A DNA stretch of 64,000 nucleotides from Caldilineaceae bacterium (lineage in GTDB: Bacteria > Chloroflexota > Anaerolineae > Caldilineales > Caldilineaceae): NCBI GenBank assembly GCA_022821585.1, contig JAJEDI010000011.1, forward strand, positions 1 to 64,000. The letters are read 5' to 3'. Positions within the stretch are counted from its first letter, which is position 1. Each line of letters begins with the position of its first letter. Of this stretch, positions 60,196-64,000 are shown piece after piece. The position numbers and the translations under genes were made by a program. The notes below the pieces were generated by a model. The model was not told the origin of the DNA. It did not search any database and worked only from the letters and a program-made list of their open reading frames with translations.

Positions 60196-61218
60196 CTAGC
60201 GGGATTGGGTCAGTTCGGCTACAAGAATGTCGATTTCGGTATTGGGGTCGGCGCCGGTCTTCATGGCGAAGTCGGAGGAGAGGAGCCGGTCCAAAATCCC
60301 TTCCAGTTGGGGGAGGGCATAGTTGCGGCTCTGGGCCATCGCCTTTTTGACGGGATAGGGGCTCTCGCCGACGCGGCCGGCGATATCGAATTCGTTTCCG
60401 GGGGCGCGGGCGGTCTCGTCCTTGACTTTGATCATGATGCGATACTGTCGTGTAATCATGGTCAGGAGGTAGAAGGGGTTGGCGTCGCTGCGGCGCAGGG
60501 CGTAGAGAGCGCGCATCGCCTTGCGACCGTCGCGCAGGCCGATTGCGTCGGTCAGGTCCCAGATGAGGGCTTCACTGGTATCGCTGACGAGGCGCTGGAC
60601 GTCGTCCGAGGTAATGGCGCGGCCGGCGGCGTAAGAGCGCAGCTTGTCCAACTCGAGGGTCACGCGGCGCAGGTCGGTGCCCACGTAGGTTGCCAGCATT
60701 TGTACGGCCTGGCCTTCGATATCGATTCCATCCTGGCGGGCAGTATTCGCGACCCAGGCGGGCAGTGCTCGAGGGTTGGGCGTGTTCAACTCCTCGAGCA
60801 CCAGGAGCCCGTCCTTGCTCAGCTGGTCGAGACCGGCGAGGCCGTCCAGACCTCTCCAGACGGCGCGCCGCTTGTCCAGCTTCTCGTCGATGAAGACGAG
60901 ATCATTTGAGGAGCCTGAATCGGCGAGCGCTTCCAGAATCTGACGGGCTTCGGCCTGTGCGGTGGGGTTGGGCGACTTGGCCGTGCCCAGGCGGGACTCA
61001 AGATGGGCGAGATAGCCGCTCACGATGATCAGGCGCCGGTCGGCGAGGAAGGGAAGCGCGCCGGCATGGTAGAGAATATCGGTGGCGTGGGAACGGGCGC
61101 CGTCCAGTTCGGCGATGTTAAGCGAGGCCATTTCCGGATCGCCAAGGGCCTGCTTCAGCTGGCCGAGGCGCTGCCCCAACAGAAACTCATCTGGCGCAAG
61201 GAACAGATAGTTTGTCAA
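60196..61218 (-). CDS. holA: DNA polymerase III delta subunit
   Basis: The frame starts with a TTG at 61218 (TTGACAAACTAT) and gives 340 residues, the normal length. Blocks such as MTNYLFLAPDEFLLGQRLGQL, LRRVTLELDKL and DANPFYLLTMITRQYRIMIKV match the delta subunit of the clamp loader, with an N-terminal AAA-like domain and a helical collar. It opens the sliding clamp during DNA replication. The DUF6391 stop lies 33 bases upstream on the same strand. Confidence 0.88.
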   Translation of the reverse strand: MTNYLFLAPDEFLLGQRLGQLKQALGDPEMASLNIAELDGARSHATDILYHAGALPFLADRRLIIVSGYLAHLESRLGTAKSPNPTAQAEARQILEALADSGSSNDLVFIDEKLDKRRAVWRGLDGLAGLDQLSKDGLLVLEELNTPNPRALPAWVANTARQDGIDIEGQAVQMLATYVGTDLRRVTLELDKLRSYAAGRAITSDDVQRLVSDTSEALIWDLTDAIGLRDGRKAMRALYALRRSDANPFYLLTMITRQYRIMIKVKDETARAPGNEFDIAGRVGESPYPVKKAMAQSRNYALPQLEGILDRLLSSDFAMKTGADPNTEIDILVAELTQSR

Positions 61219-61251
61219 TGCTTTACCAGTCTCGGGGTCAGTGGGCCCCGG

Positions 61252-61848
61252 TCAGTGCGGTTGTGCGAAGGTGACACGATAGGCCTGGCCGCGCTTTACG
61301 GGCACGACCTGGGCCAACGCGCGATTGTCGATATTCGTCAAGGTTGTCAGACGCTGCAAACGCATTCCAAGCGGCGTTGAGACCAGAAGGGCAAGCGTGA
61401 TCAGTCCAGCCGTAACTGTCATTCTGTCGAGAAGTGACTTGATGCCGCCAGGCTTGTTTCGGACTGGCGAGGCAGCACGTACGGCTTGTTTGTCTTCCTC
61501 GTCCATAGGTGGAGTCCCTGCAGGCGAGGGAAGATGCGAAATCCGCCAATCGGCAGTTCCGAGCAATGCGGCCGCGGTCACCAGAAGGATCGTGGCGGTG
61601 AGGTTGGTGCCGCAGTTGGGATGGAAGGCCAGTTCCTCCTCGCCGTCCTGAAGGCGCTGAATGGCTTCGTCTACGGCCTCTTCGATCGCTTCGCTGCTCA
61701 GTTGCCCGTAGAGCGTGAAGCCCCAGGGATCGCTCATGCCGGCGAAGACACGGCGCGGGAAGCGGGCTGCCAGCAGATGGATGGTGGCGTGTTCGATGGC
61801 GTGATGCTGCCGGGTCTGCCGGAGGATGGCGGCCAAGGCCCCGAGCAT
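61252..61848 (-). CDS. DUF6391-family membrane protein
   Basis: This 198-residue protein begins MLGALAAILRQTRQHHAIEHATIHLL and continues with FAGMSDPWGFTLYG, LAFHPNCGTNL and a hydrophobic ATILLVTAAALLG segment. A second membrane segment follows near residues 143-163. The HAIEHATIHLL and HPNCGTNL motifs suggest a metal-binding, DUF6391-type protein of unknown function. It starts six bases after the transketolase stop, so the two are co-transcribed. Confidence 0.7.
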   Translation of the reverse strand: MLGALAAILRQTRQHHAIEHATIHLLAARFPRRVFAGMSDPWGFTLYGQLSSEAIEEAVDEAIQRLQDGEEELAFHPNCGTNLTATILLVTAAALLGTADWRISHLPSPAGTPPMDEEDKQAVRAASPVRNKPGGIKSLLDRMTVTAGLITLALLVSTPLGMRLQRLTTLTNIDNRALAQVVPVKRGQAYRVTFAQPH

Positions 61849-61854
61849 ACTCGG

Positions 61855-63927
61855 CTACGCCTCCAGGAGTGCCTGCGCGGCGCTGACGACGGCGTCGACG
61901 GTGAGGCCGAGATTGGCGTAGACATCCTGCTGGGGCGCGCTGGCGCCGAAGCGGTTGAGGCCGATGGCAGCGCCGCGGGCGGGGTCGTTGCCGACCCAGC
62001 GTTCCCACCCCTGCGTGACGCCGGCTTCAACGGAGAGTTTGAGGGCGCTCGACGGCAGGACGTTCTGCTGGTAGGCGGACGGCTGTGCGGAAAAGAGCTC
62101 CCAGCTGGGCAGGCTGACGACGCGGACGGCGGCGCCGTTCCGGGCGAGTTGCTGGGCGGCGTCGTAGGCAAGCTCAAGCTCGCTGCCGGATGAGATGAGG
62201 GCCAGCTCGGACGAGGCGCCCGTTGTTCCATCACTCTGGAAAAAGACATAGCCGCCCTGGGCCGCGCCATCGGCTGCGGCGACACCGGCGGCGGTTCGAT
62301 CGTAGACGGGCAGATTCTGGCGTGAGAAGATTAGCGCAGTGGGGCCGCTCTTATTTTGGAGGGCCACTTTCCAGGCCTGCGCCACCTCGTTGGCGTCGGC
62401 AGGGCGGATAACGGTGAGGTTGGGAATGGCGCGCAGAGCGGCCACCTGCTCGACGGGCTGATGCGTGGGGCCGTCTTCGCCGACGCCGATGCTGTCGTGA
62501 GTGAAGATGTAGATTACGGGCACGCCCATGAGCGCGGCGAGGCGGACGCTGGCACGCATGTAGTCGCTGAAGACGAGGAAGGTGCCGCCGTAAGGGATAA
62601 CGCCGCCGTGCAGGGCCATGCCGTTTAGTACGGCGCCCATGCCGTGTTCGCGAACACCGAAGCGGAAGTTGCGGCCGCTGTAGGAATCGGGTTGAAAGTC
62701 GGGACTGCCGCTGATGATTGTCTTGTTGCTAGGCGCGAGATCGGCGCTGCCGCCGATGAGATTGGCTATGACGGGGGCGAGGGCGTTGAGGGTATCGCCG
62801 CTGGCGTTGCGAGTGGCCGCGCTGCCGCCGCCATCGAAGGCGGGCAGGGCATCTTCCCAGCCGTCGGGCAACTCGCCCTGCAGCATCGCGCTGAGCTGGG
62901 CGGCCAGGTCAGGGTGGGCAGCGGCATAGGCATCCCACAAGGCAGTGTCGTCGGATTCGAGCCTATTGCCGCGTTGGACGGCCTGGAGGCAGAAGTCGCG
63001 CACGTCGTCGGGCAGATAGAATGCCGGCTCCTGCGGCCATTCGAGGTTGGCCTTGGTCTGGGCGACCTCTTCATCGGGGAGGGCGTCGCTGTGCATGTCG
63101 GGCTCGCCCTGCTTGGGGGCGCCGAAGCCGATGACGGTGGTGCAGCCAATGAGGCTGGGGCGGGGGTCCTGTTTGGCGGCGGCGATGGCGGCGTCGACGG
63201 CGGCGCCGTCCATACCGTCCACTTTGAGGACGTGCCAGCCGTAGGCTTCGAAACGCTGGTACTGGTCCTCGGTGAAGGCCAGGTCGGTGTAGCCGTCGAT
63301 GGTAACGCGGTTGTCGTCGTATAGATAGATCAGTTTGCCGAGGCGGAGGTGGCCGGCGAGGCTGGCGGCTTCCTGGGCGACGCCTTCCATGAGGTCGCCG
63401 TCGCTAACGATGGCGTAGATGTGGTGCGATACCACGTCGAAGCCGGGCCGGTTGAAGTTGGCGGCGAGCCACTGTTCGGCGATGGCCATGCCGACGCCGT
63501 TGGCGAAGCCCTGGCCGAGCGGGCCGGTTGTGGTCTCGACACCGGGCGCGTGGCCGTACTCGGGGTGGCCGGGGGTCATGCTGCCGTACTGGCGGAAGTT
63601 TTTGAGTTCCTGGAGGGGGAGATCGTAGCCGGTCAGGTGGAGCATGGAATAGAGGAGCATGGATCCATGGCCGGCGCTGAGGATGAAGCGGTCCCGGTTA
63701 TGCCATTCGGGGTTTGCCGGGTTGTAGCGCAGGTGTCGGCGCCAGAGGGTCAGGGCGGCGGTGGCCATGCCCATGGGCAGGCCTGCATGTCCCGAGTTGG
63801 CAGCCTGGACGGCGTCCAGTGCGAGCATACGGATTGTGTTGACTGCGTTTTCTTCCAGATCCGGATCGAGGGTGGGGCTTTCGAAAGGCAGGGGCGCGGC
63901 GCCCTGGCCGTTGGTGTTGGGTGACAT
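61855..63927 (-). CDS. tkt: Transketolase
   Basis: This 690-residue protein has the thiamine-diphosphate motif [21 protein letters not shown]-terminal histidines in [10 protein letters not shown] and TTTGPLGQG. The second half has the PYR-domain glutamate in [11 protein letters not shown] and the [19 protein letters not shown] block. It moves two-carbon units between sugar phosphates in the pentose phosphate or Calvin cycle. It is complete, with the ATG 73 bases from the window end. It is the first gene seen in this minus-strand run. Confidence 0.93.
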   Translation of the reverse strand: MSPNTNGQGAAPLPFESPTLDPDLEENAVNTIRMLALDAVQAANSGHAGLPMGMATAALTLWRRHLRYNPANPEWHNRDRFILSAGHGSMLLYSMLHLTGYDLPLQELKNFRQYGSMTPGHPEYGHAPGVETTTGPLGQGFANGVGMAIAEQWLAANFNRPGFDVVSHHIYAIVSDGDLMEGVAQEAASLAGHLRLGKLIYLYDDNRVTIDGYTDLAFTEDQYQRFEAYGWHVLKVDGMDGAAVDAAIAAAKQDPRPSLIGCTTVIGFGAPKQGEPDMHSDALPDEEVAQTKANLEWPQEPAFYLPDDVRDFCLQAVQRGNRLESDDTALWDAYAAAHPDLAAQLSAMLQGELPDGWEDALPAFDGGGSAATRNASGDTLNALAPVIANLIGGSADLAPSNKTIISGSPDFQPDSYSGRNFRFGVREHGMGAVLNGMALHGGVIPYGGTFLVFSDYMRASVRLAALMGVPVIYIFTHDSIGVGEDGPTHQPVEQVAALRAIPNLTVIRPADANEVAQAWKVALQNKSGPTALIFSRQNLPVYDRTAAGVAAADGAAQGGYVFFQSDGTTGASSELALISSGSELELAYDAAQQLARNGAAVRVVSLPSWELFSAQPSAYQQNVLPSSALKLSVEAGVTQGWERWVGNDPARGAAIGLNRFGASAPQQDVYANLGLTVDAVVSAAQALLEA

Positions 63928-64000
63928 CGTTGGCAGAGTCCTTAGCGTGAATGGTAGCTTTCAGCCAGCGGCGCGTTGGGAACGCTTTGGCCGCAGAGAT

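Noticed and set aside
1-64000. tRNA, rRNA or CRISPR array
   Set aside because: I looked in all gaps for cloverleaf-like arms, GTTC loops or regularly spaced repeats of 24-40 bases and found none. A tRNAscan or CRISPR search would settle it.

Overview
The window looks like a stretch of a Chloroflexota chromosome, possibly of the Caldilineales type. The case is inferential: a GC-rich genome with very strong C-ending codon use, many lipoprotein sugar-binding proteins ending their signal in LAAC, a probable F420-dependent NADPH reductase, a nickel superoxide dismutase with its protease, a DUF6391 protein and HEPN/MNT and DUF433 toxin-antitoxin pieces. No rRNA, tRNA or CRISPR array was seen.

Layout. 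Bases 1-2605 are an accessory edge: the last 29 codons of an IS3-type transposase, two tandem terminase-small-subunit-like genes (the first shortened) and an intact-looking terminase large subunit, with no other phage gene after it. Bases 3010-19841 form a large + strand catabolic region: two carbohydrate ABC importers (binding protein plus two permeases each, no ATPase), five Gfo/Idh/MocA proteins, two phytanoyl-CoA dioxygenase-like proteins, an alpha/beta hydrolase and two GNAT acetyltransferases. The oxidoreductases fall into an A type (CTKPM), a B type (VEKP) and a C type resembling NAD-dependent GH109 glycosidases. A and B occur once in each transporter block, so the region looks like two diverged copies of one plan. 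I infer uptake and redox-based cleavage of a decorated glycoside or polyol.

Bases 19962-33166 hold housekeeping and salvage genes: a fadA/fadN beta-oxidation pair split by a HEPN/MNT locus, a TauE-type exporter, two aminotransferases, adenine deaminase, ribokinase and an M20 peptidase. Both toxin-antitoxin loci here keep the antitoxin-like half and have lost the other half. Bases 33425-43368 carry an XPB-type helicase-associated protein without a helicase motor, a peptide ABC importer without ATPases, the Ni-SOD pair, a GNAT protein and a TrmA/RlmD paralogue that has lost its catalytic residues.

Bases 43369-53701 carry a large secreted LysM protein with internal duplication, a glycosyltransferase shortened at its C-terminus, a sugar epimerase, an SsnA-like amidohydrolase, NpdG and an MrfA-like helicase with an HNH domain inside it. 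Bases 53718-63927 are all on the minus strand: RNase HII, two short SDR proteins, an ABC-2 exporter, an M16 protein lacking its zinc motif, the DNA polymerase III delta subunit, a DUF6391 protein and transketolase. Four copies of a palindromic element lie between RNase HII and the first SDR gene.
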